In this document: piece by piece, positions 17,018 through 25,108 of the stretch
How the letters are laid out: every line of letters starts with the position of its first letter
How positions within the stretch are numbered: the stretch's first letter is position 1
NCBI GenBank assembly: GCA_963629395.1
Contig: CAVGIV010000011.1
Span: forward strand, 1-47,933
Direction: 5' to 3'
DNA length: 47,933 nt
Origin: CAG-791 sp963629395
Lineage (GTDB): Bacteria > Bacillota > Clostridia > Lachnospirales > Lachnospiraceae
Made by a program: the position numbers and the translations under genes
The notes under the pieces: generated by a model
What the model saw: only the letters and a program-made list of their open reading frames with translations
What the model was told of the DNA's origin: nothing
Database searches by the model: none

Positions 17018-17938
17018 ATGAAACAGATCGTAAAGCGAATTTTGGGAACCATACCGGTCTTGATCGGTGTTATCCTCCTGATTTTCATCATGCTCCGGGT
17101 AGTACCGGGAGATGCAGTAACAACGCTTCTTGGTGAGCATGTCAATCAGGAGACCATTGATCGACTGACCAAGTCGATGAATCTGGATAAGCCCATGATG
17201 GAACAGTTCTTCACCTATCTCGGAGGACTGCTCAGGGGAGATATGGGACAAAGCTACAAGTACAACCGCACAGTAACATCCATGATCATGGAGGCGTTTC
17301 CCTACACGCTGCAGCTGGCGGTGATGGCCGCTGTTTTTGCCTGGGTTATGGGAATGATTCTGGGCGTTATCGCAGCCATTCGGCAGAATCACATGCTGGA
17401 TCATCTGTTCATGGGCTTTGCACTGTTCGGCGTGTCGATGCCGATCTTCATGACATCGCTCCTTTTGCAGTATGTGTTCGCCTTTAAATGGAAAATACTG
17501 CCGCTCACCTCGGATGGAACGGTTCTTTCGATGATTCTCCCGGCCATTGCACTTGGGTGGAACAGTGCCGGCAGCGTTGCCCGTATCACCAGGTCCAGCC
17601 TTCTGGAAGCGATGCAGGCGGATTACATCGATACGGCACGGGCCAAGGGCCTTATGGGCGGAAAGGTCATTTTGCTCCATGCCCTGAAGAATTCCATGCT
17701 GCCGGTTATCACCATGATGGCATTGCAGCTGTCCTCGATGCTCTCCGGTGCGGTTATTACAGAAAGCATTTTTGCTATTCCCGGAATCGGACGTCTTGCA
17801 ACGACGGCGATTTCCAATCGTGATATGCCGGTGCTGCAGGGTACTGTCATCTTTACAACGGTGATCGTCATAGCCGGAAACCTGTTGGCGGATGTACTGT
17901 ATTCCGTCCTGGATCCGAGAATCCGGAAAGGAGCGTGA
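17018..17938 (+). CDS. Peptide ABC transporter permease (DppB/OppB-like)
   Basis: 306 residues with six predicted membrane helices. The N-terminus RILGTIPVLIGVILLIFIMLRVVPGD is the standard DppB/OppB signature. The inner-membrane permease loop ARAKGLMGGKVILLHALKNSMLPV (near 208-231) contacts the ATPases. It lies between the binding-protein gene and the second permease and forms one half of the membrane channel. The stop overlaps a GTG of the next reading frame, and spacing supports one operon from 15095 to 21054. Confidence 0.92.
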   Translation: MKQIVKRILGTIPVLIGVILLIFIMLRVVPGDAVTTLLGEHVNQETIDRLTKSMNLDKPMMEQFFTYLGGLLRGDMGQSYKYNRTVTSMIMEAFPYTLQLAVMAAVFAWVMGMILGVIAAIRQNHMLDHLFMGFALFGVSMPIFMTSLLLQYVFAFKWKILPLTSDGTVLSMILPAIALGWNSAGSVARITRSSLLEAMQADYIDTARAKGLMGGKVILLHALKNSMLPVITMMALQLSSMLSGAVITESIFAIPGIGRLATTAISNRDMPVLQGTVIFTTVIVIAGNLLADVLYSVLDPRIRKGA

Positions 17939-17943
17939 GGATC

Positions 17944-18930
17944 ATGACGCCTAATCAGAAAAAGAAAGTAATTCAGGAGCTGGAGCAGGGGACCTGGCAG
18001 AAAAAGGCGCCAGGGACTTCCGCAGATTCGCCGGAATCCGGAAGCGGCGAGCAGTCCAGAGAGCTTCTGTCACAGGTGGGAGAGAAGGACGGTATCCGTG
18101 AAAAGCTCCTGCGCATGTGCCGGCAGAATAAGCTGGCTGCGGTTTCGGCGGTTGTGATTGCGGTGATTATTCTGGCTTCTGTCTTTGCACCGCTGATTGC
18201 ACCCTATGGCGAAGCGGAGCAGGACGTTATTAACCGCCTGCAGGCACCGAGCCTTGCACATTTGTTCGGAACGGATGAGCTGGGACGCGATGTATTCTCC
18301 CGAATTCTGTATGGATCCCGCGTTTCCCTTGTCATTGGTATTCTGCCGAGCGTTCTTTCGCTGGCAATCGGTATTGTTCTGGGGCTTTTGGCGGGCTACA
18401 TCGGCGGCAAAACGGATGTCATCATCATGCGGATTGCAGACATCATGCTGTCCATCCCGTCGCTCCTGCTGGCTATGGTTATTATGTACACACTTGGCAG
18501 TACGACCATCAACCTGTTCATTGCGCTGTCTATGATCAACTGGGCAAGCGTAGCAAGAGTGGTCCGCTCTCAGACGCTGTCGCTGAAGGAGAGCGAGTAC
18601 GTGGAGGCATCCAGATCCATCGGCGTTTCCGGCGGCCGGATCATGCTGCGGCACATTCTGCCGAACTGCATTCCGAGCCTGATCGTGCTGTTCACGCTGG
18701 AGGTTCCTTCCTCCATTTTGTCCGAAAGCTCGCTCAGCTTCCTTGGTATCGGTGTACAGCCGCCGTCTGCCTCCTGGGGACTTATGGTAAATCAGTCCAA
18801 ACAGTTCCTTTTCACCCAGCCATGGCTCTGCCTGGCACCGTGCATTTCCATCATGGTGGTCGTGCTGGCATTCAATTTCCTGGGGGATGGCCTTCGGGAT
18901 GTGCTGGATCCGTACATGAAGAACAGCTGA
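17944..18930 (+). CDS. Peptide ABC transporter permease (DppC/OppC-like)
   Basis: 328 residues. A hydrophilic N-terminal extension of about 60 residues, rich in Ser/Gly/Glu/Lys, precedes the first membrane helix. Then comes the DppC pattern LFGTDELGRDVFSRILYGSRVSL and the EAA-like loop EASRSIGVSGGRIMLRHILPNCIPSLIV. ATG at 17944 is preferred over an in-frame GTG at 17935, because AAGGAG lies directly against that GTG but about 10 bases from the ATG. It pairs with the DppB-like permease. Confidence 0.9.
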   Translation: MTPNQKKKVIQELEQGTWQKKAPGTSADSPESGSGEQSRELLSQVGEKDGIREKLLRMCRQNKLAAVSAVVIAVIILASVFAPLIAPYGEAEQDVINRLQAPSLAHLFGTDELGRDVFSRILYGSRVSLVIGILPSVLSLAIGIVLGLLAGYIGGKTDVIIMRIADIMLSIPSLLLAMVIMYTLGSTTINLFIALSMINWASVARVVRSQTLSLKESEYVEASRSIGVSGGRIMLRHILPNCIPSLIVLFTLEVPSSILSESSLSFLGIGVQPPSASWGLMVNQSKQFLFTQPWLCLAPCISIMVVVLAFNFLGDGLRDVLDPYMKNS

Positions 18931-19036
18931 AGTCGGCACATCGATGTACAAGGCCGGATGTCCGGACACTGATTGCAAACCGGTGCTGGCTTTGGCCGGA
19001 ACGCAGTACTGAAAAGCTGGGAGGAAGAAGCAGACA

Positions 19037-20005
19037 ATGGATGAACAGAGGAATATTCTTGAAATAAAGGGGCTGCAATCCTATTTTTTCACGGAAAAGG
19101 GTGTGGCGAAGGCAGTAGACGGAGTGGATATCACCATTCCGAAGGGCAAGATCATCGGTCTTGTCGGTGAGAGCGGCTGCGGAAAGAGCATGACGGCACG
19201 TTCCATTATGGGACTTTTGAAGTATCCGGGACGCATAGCCGGCGGCAGCATCCTGTACGAGGGCATGGATTTAACCAAGCTTACGGAGAGGCAGCTGCGG
19301 GAGATCTGCGGCAATGATATTTCCATGATTTTCCAGGAGCCTATGACGAGCCTGAACCCGGTACTGAAGGTGGGACGGCAGGTGCGTGAGACCCTGCTGG
19401 TACACAACAGGGGTATCAGCAAGCAGGATGCCAAGGCGAGAGTTATTGAGATGTTCGAGAAGGTGGGAATTCCGGAGGCGGCCAAGCGCTATGACAGCTA
19501 TCCGCATGAGCTTTCCGGCGGACTTCGCCAGCGAGTGATGATCGCGATGGCAATGATCTGCAGGCCGCACCTTCTGATTGCTGATGAGCCGACGACGGCT
19601 CTGGACGTGACCATTGAAGCGCAGATTCTGCGGCTGATGAAGCAGCTGCGGGACGAGACGGGGACCAGTGTCCTGATTATTACGCACAATCTGGGCGTTG
19701 TGGCTGAGATCTGCGACTACGTCTACGTCATGTATGCAGGTAAAATAGTGGAACAGGCACCCACCTGTGAGCTCTTCGATCATGCGTCGCACCCGTATAC
19801 AAAGGGGCTGATGGCATCGATTCCGCGCATCGGCAGGAATCCGGAGCGCCTGCATACCATTCCGGGCGTTGTGCCCAATCTCCTGCATCTGCCGGAGGGC
19901 TGTGCCTTCTGCAGCCGCTGCGAATGTCATGAGGAACGCTGCCAGAGGGAGCGTCCGCATCTGGAGAAGGTGGGAGACGAGCACTGGGTATCATGTCTTC
20001 GCTAA
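19037..20005 (+). CDS. Peptide ABC transporter ATP-binding protein (DppD/OppD-like)
   Basis: 322 residues. Walker A GESGCGKS (about 44-51), signature LSGGLRQR (about 157) and Walker B LLIADEPTTALD (about 177) are complete. The C-terminal oligopeptide-transporter domain carries the Cys cluster CAFCSRCECHEERC (about 290-303), the pattern that binds an Fe-S cluster in DppD/OppD-type ATPases. It starts behind GGGAGGAAG. One of two distinct ATPases that power the importer. Confidence 0.92.
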   Translation: MDEQRNILEIKGLQSYFFTEKGVAKAVDGVDITIPKGKIIGLVGESGCGKSMTARSIMGLLKYPGRIAGGSILYEGMDLTKLTERQLREICGNDISMIFQEPMTSLNPVLKVGRQVRETLLVHNRGISKQDAKARVIEMFEKVGIPEAAKRYDSYPHELSGGLRQRVMIAMAMICRPHLLIADEPTTALDVTIEAQILRLMKQLRDETGTSVLIITHNLGVVAEICDYVYVMYAGKIVEQAPTCELFDHASHPYTKGLMASIPRIGRNPERLHTIPGVVPNLLHLPEGCAFCSRCECHEERCQRERPHLEKVGDEHWVSCLR

Positions 20006-20061
20006 GTGGTGCAAAGTGAAATCTGGAATGCCGCAGACACTTGCGGCAGAGAGAGGAAATC

Positions 20062-21054
20062 ATGGGTGAGAACAGGGAAATCCTTCTGCAGGCAGAGGGT
20101 GTATATAAAGAATTTCCGACGGCAAAAAAGGGACAGAAGGTGCATGCTGTTAACGGCGTGAATCTTACAATCTATAAGGGCGAGACACTGGCGCTGGTCG
20201 GAGAAAGCGGCTGCGGGAAGTCAACGCTGGGGCGGACACTCATTCACATGCTGCCCATCACGGACGGTGTAGTGACCTTCAAGGGACAGGAAATCTCATC
20301 AATGGATGAGAAAAGCTTCCGGCCGCTCCGTCCAAGGCTGCAGATGGTGTTCCAGGATCCGTATGCCAGCCTGGATCCGCGCATGACGGTGCGGGATATC
20401 ATTGCGGAGCCTCTGGAAACCTACCATGTCTGCAAAAACCGCGCCGAGACAACGAAAAAGGTCCTGGAGCTGATGAAGGCCGTGGGCGTACCGGCGGAAT
20501 TCCAGAACCGCTATCCGCACCAGTTCTCCGGCGGACAGCGCCAGCGCATAGGCATTGCAAGGGCCATTGCCCTGCAGCCGGAGCTGATCGTATGCGATGA
20601 GCCGGTATCGGCACTGGATGTGTCGGTGCAGAGCCAGGTGCTGAATCTGCTGAAGGACCTGCAGGAGCAGTACGGCCTTACCTATCTGTTCATCGGTCAT
20701 GATCTGTCGGTGATCAACTTCATTGCAGACAGAGTGTGTGTTATGTTCCTGGGAAATGTGTGTGAGGTTGCATCCAAGGACGATCTGTACAGGGAGCCCT
20801 TCCATCCATACACAGAATTCCTGATGGACGCGATCCCGCAGGCGGACCCGCACAGGAAGGGCGAGCATCGCAAGGTGCTGACGGGCGAGATTCCAAGCCC
20901 GGTCAATCCGCCGTCCGGATGCTGCTTCCACACGCGGTGTCCCTATGCCACCGAGCAGTGCTCAAAGGAGCGGCCGGAGCTCAAATACGTAGAAGGCAGA
21001 TATGTTGCCTGCCACCATACAGATCAGGTAAGAGCCGGACACAAGGAAGGCTGA
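20062..21054 (+). CDS. Peptide ABC transporter ATP-binding protein (DppF/OppF-like)
   Basis: 330 residues. Walker A GESGCGKST, signature FSGGQRQR and Walker B LIVCDEPVSALDVSVQ are complete. The C-terminal domain has the Cys motif CCFHTRCPYATEQC. Start at ATG 20062, which is directly preceded by GAGAGGAAAT; an upstream in-frame TTG at 20041 lacks this. It is the second ATPase and the last gene of the importer operon. A short TGCCGCA/TGCGGCA hairpin (20029-20048) lies between it and the DppD-like gene. Confidence 0.92.
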   Translation: MGENREILLQAEGVYKEFPTAKKGQKVHAVNGVNLTIYKGETLALVGESGCGKSTLGRTLIHMLPITDGVVTFKGQEISSMDEKSFRPLRPRLQMVFQDPYASLDPRMTVRDIIAEPLETYHVCKNRAETTKKVLELMKAVGVPAEFQNRYPHQFSGGQRQRIGIARAIALQPELIVCDEPVSALDVSVQSQVLNLLKDLQEQYGLTYLFIGHDLSVINFIADRVCVMFLGNVCEVASKDDLYREPFHPYTEFLMDAIPQADPHRKGEHRKVLTGEIPSPVNPPSGCCFHTRCPYATEQCSKERPELKYVEGRYVACHHTDQVRAGHKEG

Positions 21055-21087
21055 TGAAAGCCGATTCCAAGCTCGAATAGATGCCGT

Positions 21088-21144
21088 AAATTTGCCGGCA
21101 AGCAGAGGGGGCACGTTGAAGTAGAACAGGCACTGAACGGATAA
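21088..21144 (+). repeat. Truncated MITE-like element after dppF
   Basis: AAATTTGCCGGCAAGCAGAGG...CACGTTGAA and the terminus GGCACTGAACGGATAA follow the right third of the 47721-47908 element with scattered mismatches and in the same orientation. The left part is missing. It lies in the 3' UTR of the peptide importer operon. Confidence 0.55.
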
Positions 21145-21150
21145 AACTGG

Positions 21151-21210
21151 TAAAAACAGCTCCGTCAGGAAGAGCACGAAGGAAAGGGCTCTTCCTGACG
21201 GAGCTTTGTT
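21151..21210 (-). terminator. Strong bidirectional terminator
   Basis: AGCTCCGTCAGGAAGAGC (21158-21175) and GCTCTTCCTGACGGAGCT (21188-21205) form a perfect 18-bp stem. On the minus strand it is followed by GTTTTTA, ideal for ending lrgBA; on the plus strand by TTTGTTG, serving the peptide importer operon. Confidence 0.85.
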
Positions 21211-21214
21211 GTCC

Positions 21215-21318
21215 NNNNNNNNNNNNNNNNNNNNNNNNNNNNNNNNNNNNNNNNNNNNNNNNNNNNNNNNNNNNNNNNNNNNNNNNNNNNNNNNNNNNNN
21301 NNNNNNNNNNNNNNNNNN
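21215..21318. other. Assembly gap (104 N)
   Basis: Undetermined bases covering the 3' end of lrgB. Confidence 0.99.
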
Positions 21319-22009
21319 GCGAGAACACAGGGCACAGGACCGCGGTCAGGACACCGGCCACAGCAATGGACAAGCCGCTCATGGCGCCTTCTACATCGCC
21401 CATTTCCAGCGCCTTGCTGGTGCCGACAGCGTGCGATGAAGTGCCGATAGCGATCCCCTTGGCGATGGGCTCTGTGATGTGGAACCATTTGCAGGCGCTG
21501 ACGGCCAGAAGATTGCCGCAGATGCCGGTCAGAATCACGATGGCTCCGGTGAGAGCAGCAATGCCGCCCAGCTCGGAGGAGACGTCCATGCTGATGGCCG
21601 TGGTGACCGATTTGGGCAGCATAGTGATGTACTGCTCGTGCTCAAGCCGCAGCACCAGCGACAGGATCAGGACACTGAAAAGGCTCACAAGAGTGCCGGC
21701 AGCAATGCCGGCAATGATGGCAGCCATGTTTTTCTTCAGGAGCTCAAGCTTTTCGTAAAGCGGAACAGCGAGGCTGACGGTGGCGGGGAGCAGCAGATAA
21801 TTGATCGGCTCCGCGCTTTCCTTGTAATCTGCGTAAGGGATCTTCAGCAGACTTAGGAAGATGATGACAAAGATGCTGCCCAGGAGCAGCGGATTGAAAA
21901 TAGCCTTGCCGGTTTTGCGGTTGATCAGCGCACCAAGGGCAAAGGCGGCCAGCGTCAGCAGGACGCCCCATACAGCAGAATTCTCAATAAAATCAAGAAA
22001 TGCATTCAT
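21319..22009 (-). CDS. lrgB: LrgB family membrane protein (3' end in assembly gap)
   Basis: 230 residues are readable before the gap. The protein is multi-pass hydrophobic with the LrgB/CidB features KSVTTAISMDVSSELGGIAALTGAIVILTGI and SSHAVGTSKALEMGDVEGAMSGLSI. LrgB proteins are normally about 230-240 residues, so the stop should lie just inside the N run. The frame that reopens beyond the gap (towards 20981) is unrelated and should not be included. It overlaps lrgA by 17 bp. LrgAB modulates murein hydrolase activity or acts as a pyruvate/glycolate-type transporter in different bacteria; which role applies here is unknown. Confidence 0.85.
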
Positions 22010-22376
22010 CGGCTTTGTGCGTCTCCTTTCTGGCCTTTCTGTGGATCATAGCCTGCGTGGTTCGTCCGGCCGCGGCAAAAACAAGAAGCGTGATCGGAAG
22101 AATTGTGATAACAGCGGGGATCAGAAGATCTGCCAGCTCATCCCAAAGCTCCATGACGCCGGCCGCTGCGGGTACGAACAAAAGCGGGAATATACCGGTC
22201 AGGAACAGGGCGGATTCCCGTACCTGGTCCAGTGTGACGATGCCGGTGCACAGAGCCAGGAGCAGCAGAACCAGACCGTAAACGCTGGCAGGAATCGGCA
22301 GCGGCAGAAACGTGTGCAAAAGCTCTCCCACGCAGCAGAAAGCCAGAATTCGTGCGCATTGATAGACGTATTTCAT
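21993..22376 (-). CDS. lrgA: LrgA/CidA family holin-like membrane protein
   Basis: 127 residues with four membrane helices. The pattern LPLPIPASVYGLVLLLLALCTG is the LrgA/CidA core, followed by a PLLFVPAAAGVM segment. Start at 22376 is preferred over longer in-frame readings because AAAGGA is placed upstream and family members begin with a short MKYVYQ-like lead. It is the first gene of the lrgAB pair. Upstream on the minus strand a GC-rich hairpin (AGCCCC/GGGGCT, 22445-22468) is present; no LytTR regulator is nearby. Confidence 0.85.
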   Translation of the reverse strand: MKYVYQCARILAFCCVGELLHTFLPLPIPASVYGLVLLLLALCTGIVTLDQVRESALFLTGIFPLLFVPAAAGVMELWDELADLLIPAVITILPITLLVFAAAGRTTQAMIHRKARKETHKADECIS

Positions 22377-22501
22377 AATGGTAGTCCTTTCATAAGGAAT
22401 AATGAACGTGCCCAAGTGTACTACGAAGACAGTGGAATGGTAATAGCCCCCAAGGCCCAAAAGGGGCTTTTCATACGGATTTCCAAGAAATGACTCGAGA
22501 T

Positions 22502-22531
22502 TTGACAAGAAATGGCTTATTCTGATTTATA
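22502..22531 (+). promoter_or_regulatory. Promoter of the rRNA methyltransferase gene
   Basis: TTGACA (22502-22507), an 18-bp spacer and TTTATA (22526-22531). The MITE-like terminus begins one base after the -10, so transcription would start inside the element. Confidence 0.5.
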
Positions 22532-22532
22532 T

Positions 22533-22620
22533 GTATCTGTTCAGCACCTGCCACATTTCAACGTGAACCCTCTGCTTGCAGGCAAATTCACGATTGAAAT
22601 TGGCAGGCCACAGCGATGAA
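22533..22620 (-). repeat. Truncated MITE-like element upstream of the methyltransferase
   Basis: Beginning with GTATCTGTTCAGCACC, this is the reverse complement of the right part of 47721-47908 with very few mismatches. After GGCAGGC an internal piece is missing relative to that copy. It fills most of the 5' UTR of 22632-23885. Confidence 0.65.
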
Positions 22621-22631
22621 AGGGATAGTAC

Positions 22632-23885
22632 ATGACAATTCAGGATTACAGAGAATATCAGACGGAAGGAACGCAGAGCCTCGTGGCGGATGCTGCAGCG
22701 GTGATTCGCCGCCGTGAGGCGAGAGAATACAAGGCTGGCGGCGCCTGGATTTACGACAATGAAATTGAATCGGTCCGCGGAGAGTTCGAGGATGGAGACA
22801 TTATAAGAGTGGAGGATTTCGATGGATTTTTCCTGGGGTACGGGTTTATCAACCGCAAATCCACCATTCGAATCCGAATGCTGGCCAGAAAAGAACAGAA
22901 CGCAATTACACCGGCCTTTTTAAAGGACAGGGTCCGCAGTGCCTGGAAATATCGGAAGGCGGTGTCGGATACGTCGTCCTGCCGCGTGATTTTCGGCGAG
23001 TCGGATTTTCTTCCGGGACTGACAGTGGACAAGTATGAGGACATACTGGTGGTGGAGTCGCTGGCCCTGGGAACGGAGAAGCTGAAGACACTCCTTTTGG
23101 CCAGTCTGGTTCAGGTTCTGGAGGAGGATGGGATCTTGATCCGCGGCATTTACGAAAGAAGCGATGCCAAGGTCCGCGAAAAAGAAGGGCTTCCGCGCAC
23201 CAGCGGATTCCTCTCCGAGGATTTTGACACGAACGTGCCGATAACCGAAAACGGTGTGAAATACATCGTTGATGTGAAGGACGGACAGAAGACGGGCTTC
23301 TTTTTGGATCAGAAGCAAAATCGCAAGGCCATCTGGCCGATCTGCAAAGGGGCAAGAGTCCTGGACTGCTTTACCCATACCGGCTCCTTTGGACTCAATG
23401 CAGCCGCGGCGGGCGCAGAGCACGTGGTATCGATGGATGCATCCGCACTGGCCATTGCACAGGCACAGGAGAATGCAAGATTAAATGGCTTTGATAATCG
23501 CATTGAATATGTAGTGGGAGACGTGTTTGATGAGCTTCCAAGGCGCCGCGAGGCGGGCGAGCGCTACGATGTTGTCATTCTGGATCCGCCGGCCTTTACC
23601 AAATCCCGCAATTCAGTGAAGGCGGCCATTACCGGATATCGGGAGATTAACCGGCAGGGAATGCTGCTGGTGGAGGACGGGGGCTTTCTTGCGACCTGCT
23701 CCTGCTCACACTTCATGACCGCGGACTTGTTTCGGCAGGCCATTGCACAGGCAGCCCATGATGCGCACAAGCGCCTTCGCCAGGTGGAATTCCGGCAGCA
23801 GGGACCGGATCATCCGATTCTGTGGGCAAATGATGCCTCGTACTACCTGAAGTTCTATATTTTCCAGGTTATGGAGGATAGATAG
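22632..23885 (+). CDS. Class I SAM-dependent rRNA methyltransferase (RlmI-like)
   Basis: 417 residues. An N-terminal PUA-like RNA-binding region (about 20-100, with GGAWIYDNEI and DGFFLGYGFINRKSTI) is followed by a Rossmann methyltransferase domain: VLDCFTHTGSFGLNAA (SAM motif I, about 240), VVSMDASALAI, and catalytic VVILDPPAFTKS with a downstream CSCSH. RlmI methylates the C5 of a cytosine in 23S rRNA; family members in Firmicutes are usually annotated this way without proof of the target base. ATG at 22632 follows AAAGGG. Apparently monocistronic, with its own TTGACA promoter. Confidence 0.9.
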   Translation: MTIQDYREYQTEGTQSLVADAAAVIRRREAREYKAGGAWIYDNEIESVRGEFEDGDIIRVEDFDGFFLGYGFINRKSTIRIRMLARKEQNAITPAFLKDRVRSAWKYRKAVSDTSSCRVIFGESDFLPGLTVDKYEDILVVESLALGTEKLKTLLLASLVQVLEEDGILIRGIYERSDAKVREKEGLPRTSGFLSEDFDTNVPITENGVKYIVDVKDGQKTGFFLDQKQNRKAIWPICKGARVLDCFTHTGSFGLNAAAAGAEHVVSMDASALAIAQAQENARLNGFDNRIEYVVGDVFDELPRRREAGERYDVVILDPPAFTKSRNSVKAAITGYREINRQGMLLVEDGGFLATCSCSHFMTADLFRQAIAQAAHDAHKRLRQVEFRQQGPDHPILWANDASYYLKFYIFQVMEDR

Positions 23886-23893
23886 AGGGGCCG

Positions 23894-23922
23894 TTGACGA
23901 ATTACGCTGTGTGAAGTATCCT
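23894..23922 (+). promoter_or_regulatory. Promoter of the DegV gene
   Basis: TTGACG (23894-23899), a 17-bp spacer and TATCCT (23917-23922), directly followed by the palindrome at 23924-23950. Confidence 0.5.
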
Positions 23923-23923
23923 A

Positions 23924-23950
23924 GTGATGTAGTTTTTAAAACTACATCAC
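23924..23950. promoter_or_regulatory. 27-bp perfect palindrome, likely operator
   Basis: GTGATGTAGTTTT and AAAACTACATCAC are perfect 13-bp inverted repeats around one base, overlapping the expected transcription start. The AT-rich centre and position favour a repressor operator over a terminator. The regulator is not identifiable; a fatty-acid-responsive repressor is a guess based on the downstream DegV gene. Confidence 0.6.
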
Positions 23951-23979
23951 ATAATCGCCATGGAGAGGAATCCAACAGA

Positions 23980-24852
23980 ATGAAGGAAATAAATCCGCAG
24001 AAGACAGCAGTTCTGATTGACTCGGGCTGTGACATTCCCGCAGATATCCGGGAACGGTACGGCATTGAGATTCTGCCGCTGCACATTATGTATCCGGAGA
24101 AGGACTATCTGGACAGTGTGGACATTGATCCGCTAATGGTATACCGGCGCTTTCCGGATGAACTGCCGACCACTTCGACGCCCTCGATAGCAGAGGTGAT
24201 TGATAAGTTTGATGCACTGCGGGATATGGGGTATGAGAAGGTGCTGGCATTTGCGATTTCCAGCAGCCTTTCCGGTACCTACAATACGATACGGCTGGCA
24301 GCCTCGGAGTATGAGGATATGGAAATCTTTGTTTTTGATACAAAGAACATTTCCTGCGGCTCCGGCCTTTATGCCATCTGGGCGGCGAGCCGCCTGCAGA
24401 AGGGGGATTCCTACGAGGAAATCTGCAGAAAGCTCCCGGACAAGCTGGGGGACGCCAACGTGTTTTTCTATATGGATACGCTTAAGTATCTCCAGCACGG
24501 CGGGCGGATCGGAAAGGTGGCGGGGACCATTGGCGAGGCACTAAGGCTCAAGCCGATCATCTCCTGCGGACCGGATGGCACGTATTATACCGTGGCCAAG
24601 ATCCGCGGCTCCAAGATGGCCAAGATCCGTCTGGCGGAGGAGGTTGTTCGCTACAGCTTTGGCCACAGAACATGGATGGTTGTGGAGGAAGGTGATGCCC
24701 ATGAGGAAGCCATGGCAATGCAGAACCTTCTGGAGAAGCATGAAAAGCTCATCCACAAGGAGATTCTCTTTGAGGAACAGATCACGGCGACACTGGCATT
24801 GAACACCGGCCCCGGACTGGTGGGCGTGGCTGTCATGCGCAACCCGGATTGA
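23980..24852 (+). CDS. DegV family fatty-acid-binding protein (FakB-like)
   Basis: 290 residues of the two-domain DegV fold. Visible hallmarks are VLIDSGCDIP near the N-terminus, TSTPSIAEV, the fatty-acid carboxylate loop ISSSLSGTYN (about 93-102) and YLQHGGRIGK (about 170). DegV proteins bind long-chain fatty acids and present them to the kinase FakA; no fakA lies in this window. ATG 23980 is chosen since GGAGAGGAA precedes it by nine bases; an ORF start 69 nt upstream falls inside the operator. Expression is likely controlled by the palindrome at 23924-23950. A terminator follows at 24914-24945. Confidence 0.9.
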   Translation: MKEINPQKTAVLIDSGCDIPADIRERYGIEILPLHIMYPEKDYLDSVDIDPLMVYRRFPDELPTTSTPSIAEVIDKFDALRDMGYEKVLAFAISSSLSGTYNTIRLAASEYEDMEIFVFDTKNISCGSGLYAIWAASRLQKGDSYEEICRKLPDKLGDANVFFYMDTLKYLQHGGRIGKVAGTIGEALRLKPIISCGPDGTYYTVAKIRGSKMAKIRLAEEVVRYSFGHRTWMVVEEGDAHEEAMAMQNLLEKHEKLIHKEILFEEQITATLALNTGPGLVGVAVMRNPD

Positions 24853-24913
24853 GAAACGAAAGGCAGCCGGCGCTGTCGGAAATCGCCTCTGGCTCGTGTG
24901 CGAGCAATAATTC

Positions 24914-24945
24914 AAAAGGCCTCGGCTCTATGCCGGGGCTTTTTG
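24914..24945 (+). terminator. Intrinsic terminator after DegV gene
   Basis: AAAAGGCCTCGGC and GCCGGGGCTTTTT form a stem with one bulged G and a short loop, ending in a T-run. Confidence 0.75.
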
Positions 24946-24973
24946 CGTGTGCAACACATACTGTCTGGATTTC

Positions 24974-24982
24974 TGGTATAAT
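24974..24982 (+). promoter_or_regulatory. Extended -10 promoter of galK
   Basis: TGGTATAAT (TATAAT at 24977-24982) with a TG extension; no good -35 is visible. It gives a leader of roughly 120 nt before the galK start. Confidence 0.5.
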
Positions 24983-25108
24983 CAAGGCTTAAGGATTGAA
25001 CGCATGCAGGACATACGAGAATCCGGCTTTGAATGGGGAACAAAAGGTCTTATACAGCTAGTACATCGTTTGCAAAGCGATTTGCAATCCAATACGGAGG
25101 GTTTTGGG

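Noticed and set aside
18931..19036. Further MITE copy between dppC and dppD
   Set aside because: GGCACATCGATG and GCAGTACTGAAAAG recall the family, but the matches are too short and no paired ends exist.
20981..21214. Extension of lrgB through the N gap
   Set aside because: The sequence beyond the gap is the terminator, a repeat remnant and antisense dppF; LrgB's normal length ends inside the gap.
23924..23950. Palindrome as terminator of the methyltransferase gene
   Set aside because: AT-rich stem without T-run and placed after a promoter; an operator fits better.
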